A stretch of DNA of 64,000 nt from Actinomycetospora corticicola (GTDB taxonomy: Bacteria > Actinomycetota > Actinomycetes > Mycobacteriales > Pseudonocardiaceae). The notes beneath the pieces were generated by a model. That model did no database searches. It was not told the origin of the DNA and worked only from the letters and a program-made list of their open reading frames with translations. Both the position numbers and the translations under genes were made by a program. This document shows positions 18,040 to 28,061 of this stretch, piece by piece; position 1 is the stretch's first letter, and the number at the start of each line of letters is the position of its first letter. The DNA is taken from contig NZ_JACCBN010000001.1 in the NCBI RefSeq assembly GCF_013409505.1, positions 4,278,001 through 4,342,000 on the forward strand, written 5' to 3'.

Positions 18040-19452
18040 TCAGTACCCGACGTAGGAGTCGCCCCGGGCCACCGCCTCCACGCCGGGCACCTCGCTGACC
18101 GACCCGTACCGCTTGATGGCGTACCGGACCGCGGCGATGATGTTGTCGACCGGATCGGTGATGTCGTCGTGCCCCGGCAGCTTGTTCGCCTCGAAGGTCG
18201 GACCGATCGTCTGCATCAGGCCCTTCGACGGCGTGCCCTTGTCGGCGTTCGAGTCCCAGTCGTTCACCGCGTCCGGGTCGCCGCCGGACTCGTGCTCGAT
18301 GATCGTCGCGATGTCCTCGGCCCTCATCTGGTCGGCGTCGACGCCGTTCTCGGCGAGGATCGCGGTGGCCTGCCGGATCCAGTCCTGCACGCCGCCCTTT
18401 CCTGACGACGGGGCGGTGCCGGTCGCGTCGTCGTCGGCCCTGTCGGCGCCGGCCCGGTCGTCGTCGGTGTCCCCGCCCTTGTCGGCGGCATCGGTCTTGT
18501 CGCCGGCCTCGCCGTCGTCGGCGTCCTCGTCGGGTTCGTCACGCTCGTCCCGCACGGTGTCGTCGCGGTCGTCCCGACCCTGGTCGGAGGCCCCGCCCGA
18601 CTCGCCGTCGTCGGACCCGCCCGCGTCCGCGCCGCCGGTGTCATCGGTCCCGGTGTCGTAGCGCTCCGAGTTCCCGGGGTCGGCGGCGTCCGCCCGCGAG
18701 CCACGGTCCGCGTCGTCGGACCCGGCGCCGCCGTCCGTGGAACCCGTGTCACCGTCATCGCGGCCGCCGTCGGCATCGCCGCCGTCGGAGCCCGAGCCCT
18801 CCGACCCGCCGTCGAGAATGCGGGCGGCCTGCACCGGGTCGTCGGCGCCGATGACCGCGCCCTGCCGATCGGTCCAGCGGGACGTCGCGCCGGAGGACGC
18901 GGACATCACCCCGGCGTCGGGCGAGCGGAGCCGGGAGAAGCCCGTGACGCCGTCAGCGACGGAGCGGAGCCGGCGGGCGCAGTCGGCCACCTCCTGCTCG
19001 GCCCGGTCGAGGGCGACCTGCGCCCGGGCGGTCGGCGTGGCGACGGCGGCGCGGACCTGGCCCGGGCGGGCGCGCGCGAGGTCGAGCGCGTCGGAGACGT
19101 GCCCGGCGACCTCCTCACGCAGCGCGGCGAGGGTCCGGCCCAGGCCCGCGAGCTCACCCTGGATACGGCGCGCCGACTCGCCGGTCCCCGAGCCGGCGCG
19201 GGCGAAGTCGGCGGCGTAGCGCGCGAAGGCGTCGGCACCGGGTCCCTGCCAGGCCCGCCCGACCCCGTCGCCCCGATCAGCCACGGCGCGCAACGACTCG
19301 TCCATCCCGTCCGCGAGGGAGGCGTAGCGCCGCGCCAGGTCGGCCAGGGCCCCGGTGTCGACCCGTTCGACCCGTGCGGCGACCACGCGGAGCTCCTCGG
19401 TGCCGGGGGTGGCGTCGAGCGCCCCGAGCACGTCGTACCCCCAGCCGGCCAC
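18040..19452 (-). CDS. WXG100-like / lytic transglycosylase (SLT) fusion protein
   Basis: Three parts in 470 residues. Residues 1-125 are helical and WXG100-like, with the WxG turn in GRAWQGPGADAFARYAADF. Residues about 210-350 form a long Asp/Gly/Ser-rich disordered linker. Residues about 355-470 are a lysozyme-like transglycosylase domain with catalytic Glu in IIEHESGGDPDAVNDWDSN and TPSKGLMQTIGPTF. Expected to cleave peptidoglycan after export. There is no Sec signal, so the N-terminus suggests an ESX/type VII-like route (inference); I see no canonical YxxxD/E signal. The EspC-like gene ends 6 bp upstream. The catalytic domain closely resembles that of the 62391 protein. Confidence 0.85.
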   Translation of the reverse strand: MAGWGYDVLGALDATPGTEELRVVAARVERVDTGALADLARRYASLADGMDESLRAVADRGDGVGRAWQGPGADAFARYAADFARAGSGTGESARRIQGELAGLGRTLAALREEVAGHVSDALDLARARPGQVRAAVATPTARAQVALDRAEQEVADCARRLRSVADGVTGFSRLRSPDAGVMSASSGATSRWTDRQGAVIGADDPVQAARILDGGSEGSGSDGGDADGGRDDGDTGSTDGGAGSDDADRGSRADAADPGNSERYDTGTDDTGGADAGGSDDGESGGASDQGRDDRDDTVRDERDEPDEDADDGEAGDKTDAADKGGDTDDDRAGADRADDDATGTAPSSGKGGVQDWIRQATAILAENGVDADQMRAEDIATIIEHESGGDPDAVNDWDSNADKGTPSKGLMQTIGPTFEANKLPGHDDITDPVDNIIAAVRYAIKRYGSVSEVPGVEAVARGDSYVGY

Positions 19453-19458
19453 CGCGCC

Positions 19459-19800
19459 CTACCCGAGCGAGGCGAAGCCCCGCGAGCCCGAGGCGAAGGA
19501 GCGGGCCCCGAGCGACGCCGCGGTCCCGGCCTCGGCGGACTGCATGGCGCGCAACGTGGCGTCGAGGGCGCGGTCGGTCTCGTCGAGGCGGGCGCCTCCG
19601 GCGGTCAGCTCACTCTCCAGCGCGGCCCGGCAGTCGGCGAGGGCCCCGGCGAGCAGACCCGCCGACTCCAGCCCGCCCATCCCGGACGCCTGGCCCGCCG
19701 GCCCGAGGAGATCCGCGAGCGCGGGGAGACGACGGGCGTGCGTGGCCACCTCGGCGCGCGCCTGCTCGATGGCGGCGGTGCCGTAGACGACGTCGGGCAT
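19459..19800 (-). CDS. EspC/WXG100-like small type VII-associated protein
   Basis: A 113-residue, almost wholly helical protein of the size and Ala-rich heptad character of ESX-associated EspC-like/DUF2580 proteins (MPDVVYGTAAIEQARAEV, then ADCRAALESELTAGGARLDETDRAL in two helices with a Gly/Ser-rich turn and tail). No signal peptide. It ends 6 bp before the WXG-transglycosylase gene, so the two are cotranscribed and may form a heterodimer (inference). ATG 19800 is preceded by TAATCT (minus strand, 19813-19808) with a 7-nt gap, a strong leaderless promoter candidate. Confidence 0.72.
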   Translation of the reverse strand: MPDVVYGTAAIEQARAEVATHARRLPALADLLGPAGQASGMGGLESAGLLAGALADCRAALESELTAGGARLDETDRALDATLRAMQSAEAGTAASLGARSFASGSRGFASLG

Positions 19801-19950
19801 GCGACGCAGATTAGGTCGGACCCGCACGTCGTGGGGGCCGTTCCGGAGATCCCGGCCCACCGGCGCGATGAAGATCCGGACGTCCGTGGCGACACGCCCG
19901 ACGAGCAGGGCGACACGCCCCAGAGATCCGGACCTCCAGTACCCCACCCC

Positions 19951-20015
19951 GAGGCGCACACCAGGCACCCTGGCCGGCCCCGGAACCTGCCCCACGTGAC
20001 TCTCGCGCCGAGACC
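19951..20015. repeat. family C repeat, copy 2
   Basis: CGAGGCGCACACCAGGCACC, a variable centre, then GGAACCTGCCCCACGTGACT and CTCGCG. Imperfect inverted repeat in the purD-EspC spacer. Confidence 0.7.
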
Positions 20016-20040
20016 ACCGGACGGCCGCCACCCCACGACG

Positions 20041-20086
20041 TGGCGGAACTGCCACTGGACGACAGCAACGACGCTCCGCTGCCACC
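20041..20086. repeat. family A repeat, copy 4 (reverse orientation)
   Basis: TGGCGGAACTGCCACTGGAC followed by GACAGCAACGACGCTCCGCT and GCCAC, directly downstream of the purD stop. Confidence 0.75.
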
Positions 20087-20096
20087 GAGAGCAGGG

Positions 20097-21356
20097 TCAG
20101 GCCGGGGCGACCCGACCCTCCACGGCTGCGAGCCCGATGTCGGTCCGCCAGTGCGCGCCCGGGAGCTTGATCCCCTCGAGCCGACGGTAGGCGTCCGTCC
20201 GGGCCTCCTCCAGCGACTCCCCGGTGCCCACCACCGACAGCACCCGGCCACCCGAGGACACCACGGCCCCGTCCTCGCGGCGGCGCGTCCCGGCGTGCAG
20301 CACCCCGTCGGCGTCGGCGCCGGTGATCACCTCGCCGGTGCGGACCCGGCCCGGATAGCCCTCCGCCGCGACGACCACCGTCACCGCGGAGCCCTCCGCC
20401 CACGTCGGCGCCGGTTCGGACCCGAGCCGCCCGGTCGCCGTCGCGAGCAGCAGCGACGAGAACGAGGAGCGCAGCAGGGCCAGGACCGCCTGCGTCTCGG
20501 GGTCGCCGAACCGGCAGTTGAACTCCACGACCTGCGGGCCCGACGAGGTCAGCGCCAGCCCCGCGTAGAGCAGCCCCGAGAACGGCGTCCCACGGCGCGC
20601 CATCTCCTGCGCGACGGGGCGCACGATCGTCGCCACCACGTCCTGCACCAGTCCGGTGGGCGCCCACGGCAACGGCGCGTAGGCCCCCATCCCACCGGTG
20701 TTGGGCCCGACGTCGCCGTCGCCGAGGCGCTTCGAGTCCTGGGCCGGGACGAGGGGCACCACGTCGGTGCCGTCGACGCAGCAGAACAGCGACACCTCGG
20801 GCCCGTCGAGGTAGGACTCCAGGAGCACCGGGTGGCCCGCCTCGAGCACGGTCATGGCGTGGGCGCGCGCGTCGTCGTAGTCGACGGTGACGAGGACGCC
20901 CTTGCCCGCCGCGAGCCCGTCGTCCTTCACCACCCACGGCGGCTCGAACCGCGCCAGCGCCGCGTCCAGCCGGGCCGGGGTGTCGACCGCCTCGGAGCGG
21001 GCGGTCGGCACGTGCGCCGCCGTCATGACGTCCTTGGCGAACGCCTTCGACCCCTCGATCCGCGCGGCCGCCGCTGACGGACCGAAGCACGGGATGCCCG
21101 CCTCGCGCAGCGCGTCGCCGACCCCCGCGACCAGGGGCGCCTCCGGGCCGACCACCACGAGGTCGGCCCGCCAGCGCCGCGCCAGGTCCACCACGGCCGT
21201 TCCCGACGACGGGTCGGCGAGGCCGGGGTGCTCGGCCACGGCCGCGGTCCCGGCGTTGCCGGGTGCGGCGGCGAGCGCCGTCACGGCGGGGTCGGCCGCG
21301 AGGGCGAGCAGCAGGGCGTGTTCGCGGGCGCCGGACCCGATGACCAGGACTCGCAC
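20097..21356 (-). CDS. purD: phosphoribosylamine-glycine ligase PurD
   Basis: GAR synthetase, step 2 of purine synthesis: PRA + glycine + ATP to GAR. It has 419 residues with an ATP-grasp fold. Motifs are [17 protein letters not shown] at the N-terminus, [38 protein letters not shown]-grasp [10 protein letters not shown] and [18 protein letters not shown]. Start GTG 21356. A -10-like TAGGGT (minus strand, 21370-21365) ends 8 nt before it, so it is probably leaderless. A long hairpin (21396-21454) sits just upstream of this promoter. Confidence 0.98.
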   Translation of the reverse strand: MRVLVIGSGAREHALLLALAADPAVTALAAAPGNAGTAAVAEHPGLADPSSGTAVVDLARRWRADLVVVGPEAPLVAGVGDALREAGIPCFGPSAAAARIEGSKAFAKDVMTAAHVPTARSEAVDTPARLDAALARFEPPWVVKDDGLAAGKGVLVTVDYDDARAHAMTVLEAGHPVLLESYLDGPEVSLFCCVDGTDVVPLVPAQDSKRLGDGDVGPNTGGMGAYAPLPWAPTGLVQDVVATIVRPVAQEMARRGTPFSGLLYAGLALTSSGPQVVEFNCRFGDPETQAVLALLRSSFSSLLLATATGRLGSEPAPTWAEGSAVTVVVAAEGYPGRVRTGEVITGADADGVLHAGTRRREDGAVVSSGGRVLSVVGTGESLEEARTDAYRRLEGIKLPGAHWRTDIGLAAVEGRVAPA

Positions 21357-21395
21357 GGCTCCGGACCCTACGGGGTGCCCCGGCGCGGCCCCCTC

Positions 21396-21454
21396 GGTGG
21401 CAGGAAAGCGTCGTTGCTGTCATCGGGCGACAGCAACGACGCTTTCCTGTCACC
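21396..21454. repeat. family A hairpin repeat, copy 5 (full palindrome)
   Basis: The best-preserved palindrome of the family: 26-bp arms 21396-21421 and 21429-21454 with one G-T mismatch and a 7-nt loop. Unlike most copies it lies between divergent genes (purD and GDPD), so it cannot serve simply as a terminator for either. Confidence 0.85.
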
Positions 21455-21524
21455 GGGGAGGGGCACGCCGTGTTCACCTCCACCCGGTGGCGGCGCGACC
21501 CGTCGTCGGGACAACATGCCGCGT

Positions 21525-22652
21525 ATGTCCCTCTCCCGACGCGCCGCGTTCACCGTCGCCGGCGGCCTCGCCGCGACCGCGGGCCTCGCCGCGTGCTCCG
21601 ACAGCGCCCCCGCCGCGGCCCCGACGGCGGCGACGGGCACGGGCGCACCGGCCCAGCAGGGCGGGCCGGGTCGGGGCCAGGTGACGATCGTCGGCCACCG
21701 CGGGGCGTCGGGTTACCGCCCCGAACACACCGCCTCGTCGTACTCGCTTGCCGCGCGCATGGGTGCCGACGCCGTCGACGTGGACCTGTGCTCGACGAAG
21801 GACCGGCAGCTCGTCGCCCGGCACGAGCCCGAGATCGGCGGCACGACGGACGTCGCCCGGCACCCGGAGTTCGCGTCCCGCCGTCGGACCGTGGTGATCG
21901 ACGGGACCTCCTACGACGGCTGGTTCACCACCGACTTCACCCTCGCGGAGCTCAAGACCCTCCGCGCCGTCGAGCGCATCCCGGCGACGCGGCCGCACAA
22001 CACGCTCTACGACGGGCGCGACCCGATCCTCACCCTCGACGAGATCCTCGACCTGCTCGCGGGCCTGTCCCGGCAGCTCGGACGGCGGGTCGGCATCCTG
22101 CCCGAGGTCAAGCACTCGACGTGGCACGCGTCGGTCGGGCTGCCGATCGAGCCGGTGTTCGTGGACGTCCTGCGCCGACGGGGACTGGCGGACGACCCGC
22201 AGGTGATCGTGCAGTCGTTCGAGGTCGCGAACCTCAGGGCGCTGAAGACCCAGATCGGCTGCCCGCTGCTGCAGTTGATCGACTCGACCCCGAAGGCACC
22301 CGCCGACTTCGTGGCCGCCCGCGACCCGCGGACCTACGACGACCTCGTCTCCGCCCGTGGCCTGCAGGAGGTCGCGACCTACGCGACGTGGATCGGGCCG
22401 TCGAAGGAACGGGTGATCCCGCCGACCGGGACGCCGACGACCCTCGCCGGCGACGCCCGGGCGGCGGGACTGAAGACGATGCCCTACACGTTCCGCAACG
22501 AGAACGAGTTCCTCCCGCCCCGCCTACAGCGCCCGAATCCGGAGCGCTCCACCTACGGCGACGCCTTCGGCGAGTACGCCCAGTACCGCGCGCTCGGGAT
22601 CGAGGGGCTGTTCAGCGACAACGCCGACACCGCGATCGCCGCTTGGTCCTGA
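21525..22652 (+). CDS. glycerophosphodiester phosphodiesterase, Tat lipoprotein
   Basis: Hydrolyses glycerophosphodiesters to glycerol-3-phosphate and an alcohol. The N-terminus SLSRRAAFTVAGGL is a twin-arginine signal, and LAAC is a lipobox, so it is a Tat-exported, lipid-anchored surface protein. The GDPD barrel begins VGHRGASGYRPEHTASSY (catalytic HRG and E) and continues with DAVDVDLCSTKDRQLVARHE and LPEVKH; a C-terminal GLFSDNADTA fits the family. It has 375 residues from ATG 21525; ATG 21516 would add MPR. Confidence 0.93.
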   Translation: MSLSRRAAFTVAGGLAATAGLAACSDSAPAAAPTAATGTGAPAQQGGPGRGQVTIVGHRGASGYRPEHTASSYSLAARMGADAVDVDLCSTKDRQLVARHEPEIGGTTDVARHPEFASRRRTVVIDGTSYDGWFTTDFTLAELKTLRAVERIPATRPHNTLYDGRDPILTLDEILDLLAGLSRQLGRRVGILPEVKHSTWHASVGLPIEPVFVDVLRRRGLADDPQVIVQSFEVANLRALKTQIGCPLLQLIDSTPKAPADFVAARDPRTYDDLVSARGLQEVATYATWIGPSKERVIPPTGTPTTLAGDARAAGLKTMPYTFRNENEFLPPRLQRPNPERSTYGDAFGEYAQYRALGIEGLFSDNADTAIAAWS

Positions 22653-22658
22653 TCGCCG

Positions 22659-23420
22659 TCAGGCGTTCTCGACGGCGGGCTCGCTCGGCTCCGGCGCGCT
22701 CGCCCGGGCGAGGAACCTGTCGTAGACCAGCGCTGCCACCGCGGCCCCGACCAGCGGGCCGACCAGGTAGGCCCACCAGGCGTCCAGGCTGCCGGACACG
22801 AGCATCGGCCCGAGCGCCCGCGCGGGGTTGACGGCGCCACCGGAGATCGGCCCGCCGATCAGGACCGCCGCGGCCAGGGCGAACCCGACGGCGGGCCCGA
22901 CGGCCGCAGGCGCGACCCGGTCGTCGGTGGCCACCGAGATGATCACGAACATGAGCAGGAAGGTGATCGCGACCTCGACGAGGAGGACCTGCCAGACGCT
23001 CGCGCCTGCTGCGGGGGTCGTGGCGCCCAGGGCGGCGTCGTCCCGGGCCGTCGAGCCGAACACGCCCCACACCACCAGGGACGCCAGCACCGCACCGATC
23101 AGCTGCGCGACGACGTAGGCGGGGACGGTACGCCACGGGAACTTCCGGGTGAGCGCGAGCGCGACGGTCACGGCCGGGTTCAGGTGCGCCCCGCTGACGT
23201 GCCCGAGCGCCGACACGAGCGCGACGAGCACGAGGCCGAAGGCCAGCGCCACGGCGAGCGAGTTCGACGGCTGGCCCGCGATCGTGCGGCCCGTCGCGGC
23301 GGAGACCGCCACCGCGGTCCCGGTGAACACGAGCAGGAACGTCCCGATCAGCTCGGCGGTCGCCGCGCGCCGGGTGTTGCCACCGCTCGTGTCACTGCCG
23401 TAGAGCCCGCTGCCTGCCAT
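22659..23420 (-). CDS. MIP-family aquaporin / glycerol facilitator-type channel
   Basis: A 253-residue six-helix channel in the cytoplasmic membrane. Both NPA boxes are present: SGAHLNPAVTVA near residue 75 and SGGAVNPARALGP near 200, on two half-helices. The N-terminus is short and hydrophilic and the C-terminus acidic. A bulky aromatic and an Arg near the second NPA favour a water-type aquaporin (AqpZ-like), but glycerol transport is not excluded. GGGAGGGTG lies 8-9 nt before ATG 23420. It converges on the GDPD gene with 6 bp between stops. Confidence 0.92.
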   Translation of the reverse strand: MAGSGLYGSDTSGGNTRRAATAELIGTFLLVFTGTAVAVSAATGRTIAGQPSNSLAVALAFGLVLVALVSALGHVSGAHLNPAVTVALALTRKFPWRTVPAYVVAQLIGAVLASLVVWGVFGSTARDDAALGATTPAAGASVWQVLLVEVAITFLLMFVIISVATDDRVAPAAVGPAVGFALAAAVLIGGPISGGAVNPARALGPMLVSGSLDAWWAYLVGPLVGAAVAALVYDRFLARASAPEPSEPAVENA

Positions 23421-23524
23421 GCCCACCCTCCCCCGCGCGGACCACCCTCGAGTCCGAGCGGGCCCGTCATACCCAGCAGTAGGCGAACGACGGCTGGTCC
23501 GATCGGGCGAAGGTGCGCTCCGCG

Positions 23525-23570
23525 CAGGTGAGCAGAAAGAGGGGTTATAGGCCCACTTTCTGCTCACCTG
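23525..23570. terminator. family D hairpin, copy 2
   Basis: 19-bp stem (23525-23543 with 23552-23570, one mismatch) and loop GTTATAGG, nearly identical to 8894-8933. It lies between the zinc-finger gene's stop and the aquaporin start on the same strand, so it is placed to end transcription from purA/UBP. Confidence 0.82.
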
Positions 23571-23582
23571 GCCGCAGGCCAC

Positions 23583-23870
23583 CTACGGCAGCAGGCGCCG
23601 GTCCAGGTAGCACCAGCGCCAGGACTCGCCCGGCTCGAACGACTCCATCACCGCGTGACCGGTGTCGGTGAAGTGCGACGACGCGTGCCGGTACGGGCTC
23701 GAGTCGCAGCAGCCGACGTGCCCGCAGGTCAGGCACATCCGCAGGTGCGCCCACACCTCGTACCCCGCCTCCCGGCAGTCCGGGCAGATCAGCCCCGGGG
23801 CGCCGCGCTCCGCCTGCGCCACCGGAGGGTCGACGTCCTTCGATGCGATGAGGTGTTCACAGGCGCCCAC
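23583..23870 (-). CDS. UBP-type zinc finger protein
   Basis: A 95-residue protein that is essentially one zf-UBP domain: CEHL, then CPDCREAG, HLRMCLTCGHVGCCDSSPYRHASSHF and TGHAVM supply the Cys/His zinc ligands, and the tail WRWCYLDRRLL is typical. Bacterial stand-alone members have no settled function. GTG 23870 is preceded by TAACCT (minus strand, 23882-23877) with a 6-nt gap. It lies 22 bp downstream of purA on the same strand. Confidence 0.88.
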   Translation of the reverse strand: MGACEHLIASKDVDPPVAQAERGAPGLICPDCREAGYEVWAHLRMCLTCGHVGCCDSSPYRHASSHFTDTGHAVMESFEPGESWRWCYLDRRLLP

Positions 23871-23892
23871 CCGTCCAGGTTACGTGAGCTCG

Positions 23893-25967
<2,075 letters not shown>

Positions 25968-26116
25968 CGCACCGTGAACATCCGGAAAACGTGCGGCGTC
26001 AACGGCGGACAGCGGAGGTGACCGTTGCCACACCTGCCGTAGCGGTCGGTACGACGTTCGGACCGACCTGTGATTCGTGAGGTTCAGGAGGCCGGGGACG
26101 CGGGTAGGTTCTGTTC

Positions 26117-26356
26117 ATGCTGGTCGCGGTCCTCATCCCGGTGCTCCTGTTGGTCGCGACCGTGCTCCTCGAGCGCTTCGAATCCCGGGTGCTCGACGTT
26201 CCCACGCGACGCCGGCCGGTCCGCCCGCCGCTGCGCCTCGAGGCGCCCGCCACCACGACGGTCGCTCAGCGTCACCTCGCCGCCGTCCCGGAGCCGCTGG
26301 TCCTCGACGTCGCGCCGGCCGCGGTCACCGACCGTCCGCTGCCGAAGGCGTCGTAG
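26117..26356 (+). CDS. small single-pass membrane protein
   Basis: 79 residues: a membrane helix at residues 2-17 (LVAVLIPVLLLVATVLL) and a basic then Pro/Val-rich cytoplasmic tail. Not recognised. It is supported by codon pattern and by TAGGTT (26105-26110) ending 6 nt before the ATG, the same promoter-to-start spacing as several other genes here. The stop is 1 bp from the convergent FUSC stop. Confidence 0.55.
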   Translation: MLVAVLIPVLLLVATVLLERFESRVLDVPTRRRPVRPPLRLEAPATTTVAQRHLAAVPEPLVLDVAPAAVTDRPLPKAS

Positions 26357-26357
26357 C

Positions 26358-27429
26358 TCACCGACGGCTGGCCGACGCCGCGGACCGGGCGGCGTCGCGG
26401 TCCATCCCCATCGCACACAGCAGGTCCGTGACGATCGAGCGCATCTGGGCCACGACCACGTCCGCGGAGAACCCGCCACCGGCGCGCGGGAGCCGGGCCG
26501 CCACGTCGAGCACCGCCGTCTCGGCCGCGTCCACGCGGTGCCCGCCGGCCAGGTCGACCCGCAGCACGCCGACCGCGTCGGCGAGGGCGCGCAGGGTCGG
26601 GGGCCACCTCGGCGCCGACGGTCTCGCCGTCGGTCGCGGCCGACACCGCCCGGCGGACGAGCACCCGGGCGTTGCGCACGGCGAGGTCGAGGGGCCCGGT
26701 GGCCGCCCGCAACCGCGACAGCTCGCCGCGGTGACGCCGCCGGCCCGGAGCGATCGCGGTGATCTCCAGCCCGGCGTCGACGGCGCTGTCGAACGCGTCG
26801 ACCGCCCGCTGACTGGCCCGGATGCGCTCGAGGACCCGGTTGCCGGTCTCGGGGTCGGCCGCTTCGAGGCTCTCGGCGGCGCCGCGCAGGGCCTCGGACA
26901 GCTCGTCGAGCAGGGTGTCGACCGTCCGGCGCGCGGCCGTCAGCGGGTTCGACGGCAGGACCGCGGCGACCAGGAGCCCCAGCGCCGCCCCGATCAGGGT
27001 GTCCAGCCAGCGCGAGAACGCCGCCGAGGTGCCGGGCGGCTGCAGCGTCGCGACCAAGACCGCCGACACGGCGGCCTGGTTGAGCAGCAGCGCGCCCACG
27101 TCGAAGAGCAGGGCGACGAGCAGCGCCAGGGCCACGACCACGGCGATCTGCCACCAGCCGCTGCCGATCACGAGCACGATCGCGTCGCCCACCCCCACGC
27201 CGACGCTCACCCCGACGGCGAGCTCGACGCTGCGGCGAAGCCGGTTGGTCAGCGAGATGCCGAGCACCAGCACACAGGCGATGGGCGCGAAGAACGGTAC
27301 GGGGTGGCCGACCACGTGGCGGGCGATCGCGAACGCCGCGCCCGCCGCCAGCGCGCACTGGAGCACCGGCCAGGCGGAGTCGCGCAGACGTCGACGCCGG
27401 GTGTCGAGAAAGGTGCCGAGCCGACTCAT
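26358..27429 (-). pseudogene. FUSC-family (aromatic acid exporter-like) membrane protein with a frameshift
   Basis: The first part reads a FUSC protein: about six membrane helices (residues 15-155, including FFAPIACVLVLGISL and WWQIAVVVALALLVALL) and a helical cytoplasmic domain to about residue 275 (ATDGETVGAEVAP). The frame then goes wrong. Reading on one frame over gives TLRALADAVGVLRVDLAGG and continues to a stop at 26358 with family-like RSIVTDLLCAMG. Removing one base from the G5 run at 26599-26603 (plus strand) restores one frame of about 356 residues. It is either a sequencing error in a homopolymer, a real null mutation or a slip site. ATG 27429; GTG 27438 is also possible. Confidence 0.7.
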
Positions 27430-27445
27430 GGGGCACACCTGACTC

Positions 27446-27497
27446 GAGCGAGCGGCACCTTCGCAGCCTCTCTGTGCGCGAAAGTGCCGCTCGTTCG
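27446..27497. terminator. hairpin between DUF3151 gene and FUSC gene
   Basis: Arms GAGCGAGCGGCACCTTCGC and GCGAAAGTGCCGCTCGTTC pair over about 19 bp with two mismatches. Located downstream of the DUF3151 stop and just upstream of the FUSC start, both on the minus strand. Confidence 0.7.
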
Positions 27498-27510
27498 CAT
27501 CGGGACGGGC

Positions 27511-27951
27511 TCAGACCACGCCCAGTGCGGGCGCCGCCGCGGGGTCGCAGTCGTCGAGCAGGTCCCGGCAGCGGGTCGCCTCGTCGAGCTCACCGATGGT
27601 GGCCGACGCCTTGGCCAGTACCGCGACGGCGCGCAGGAAGCCCTGGTTCGGGACGTGCTCCCACGGCACCGGCCCGAAGCCGGCCCAGCCGTTGCGCCGC
27701 AGCTGGTCGAGGCCGCGGTGGTAGCCGGTGCGGGCGTAGGCGTACGCGGCGATCGTCTCGCCGGCGTCGAGGGCCTGCTCGGCCAGCGTCGCCCAGGCCG
27801 CGCTCGACGTCGGGTGGTCCGCCGCCACCGCGGCCGGGGACTCGCCGGCGTCGAGCCGGTCGGTGGCCGCGGGGTCGGCGGGCAGGAGGGTCGGCTGCGG
27901 ACCGAGCAGGTTGTGGCCGTGCCCGGCGGAGGGACCGGTCGGGATCGTCAT
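27511..27951 (-). CDS. DUF3151 domain-containing protein
   Basis: 146 residues of the actinobacterial DUF3151 family, function unknown. Visible segments are HNLLGPQPTLLPADPAA, SSAAWATLAEQALDAGETIAAYAYARTGYHRGLDQLRRNGW (shown here only to locate a TPR-like helical pair at about residues 50-90) and GPVPWEHVPNQGFLRA. It lies downstream of fba on the same strand with a family A repeat between. A weaker -10-like GAGAAT lies 7 nt before ATG 27951. Confidence 0.85.
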   Translation of the reverse strand: MTIPTGPSAGHGHNLLGPQPTLLPADPAATDRLDAGESPAAVAADHPTSSAAWATLAEQALDAGETIAAYAYARTGYHRGLDQLRRNGWAGFGPVPWEHVPNQGFLRAVAVLAKASATIGELDEATRCRDLLDDCDPAAAPALGVV

Positions 27952-28006
27952 GACGACGATTCTCCCCGGTCCCGCCCGACCGGCCCCGACCCGGCGTCAG
28001 GAAGCG

Positions 28007-28050
28007 GCGTTCCTGCCACTGGATGACAGCAACGACGCTTTCCTGCCAGG
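28007..28050. repeat. family A repeat, copy 6 (reverse orientation)
   Basis: TTCCTGCCACTGGATGACAG followed by CAACGACGCTTTCCTGCCAGG, directly downstream of the fba stop. Preceded by a second partial arm, GTCAGGAAGCGGCG. Confidence 0.75.
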
Positions 28051-28061
28051 TGGGGGACGAG

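Larger units (their letters stand above)
19801..20096. other. intergenic region between purD and the EspC-like gene
   Basis: 296 bp without a gene. It holds the EspC-like -10 box at 19808-19813, a family C repeat at about 19951-20015 and a family A repeat at 20041-20086. The middle part (19820-19950) shows nothing recognisable. Confidence 0.6.
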
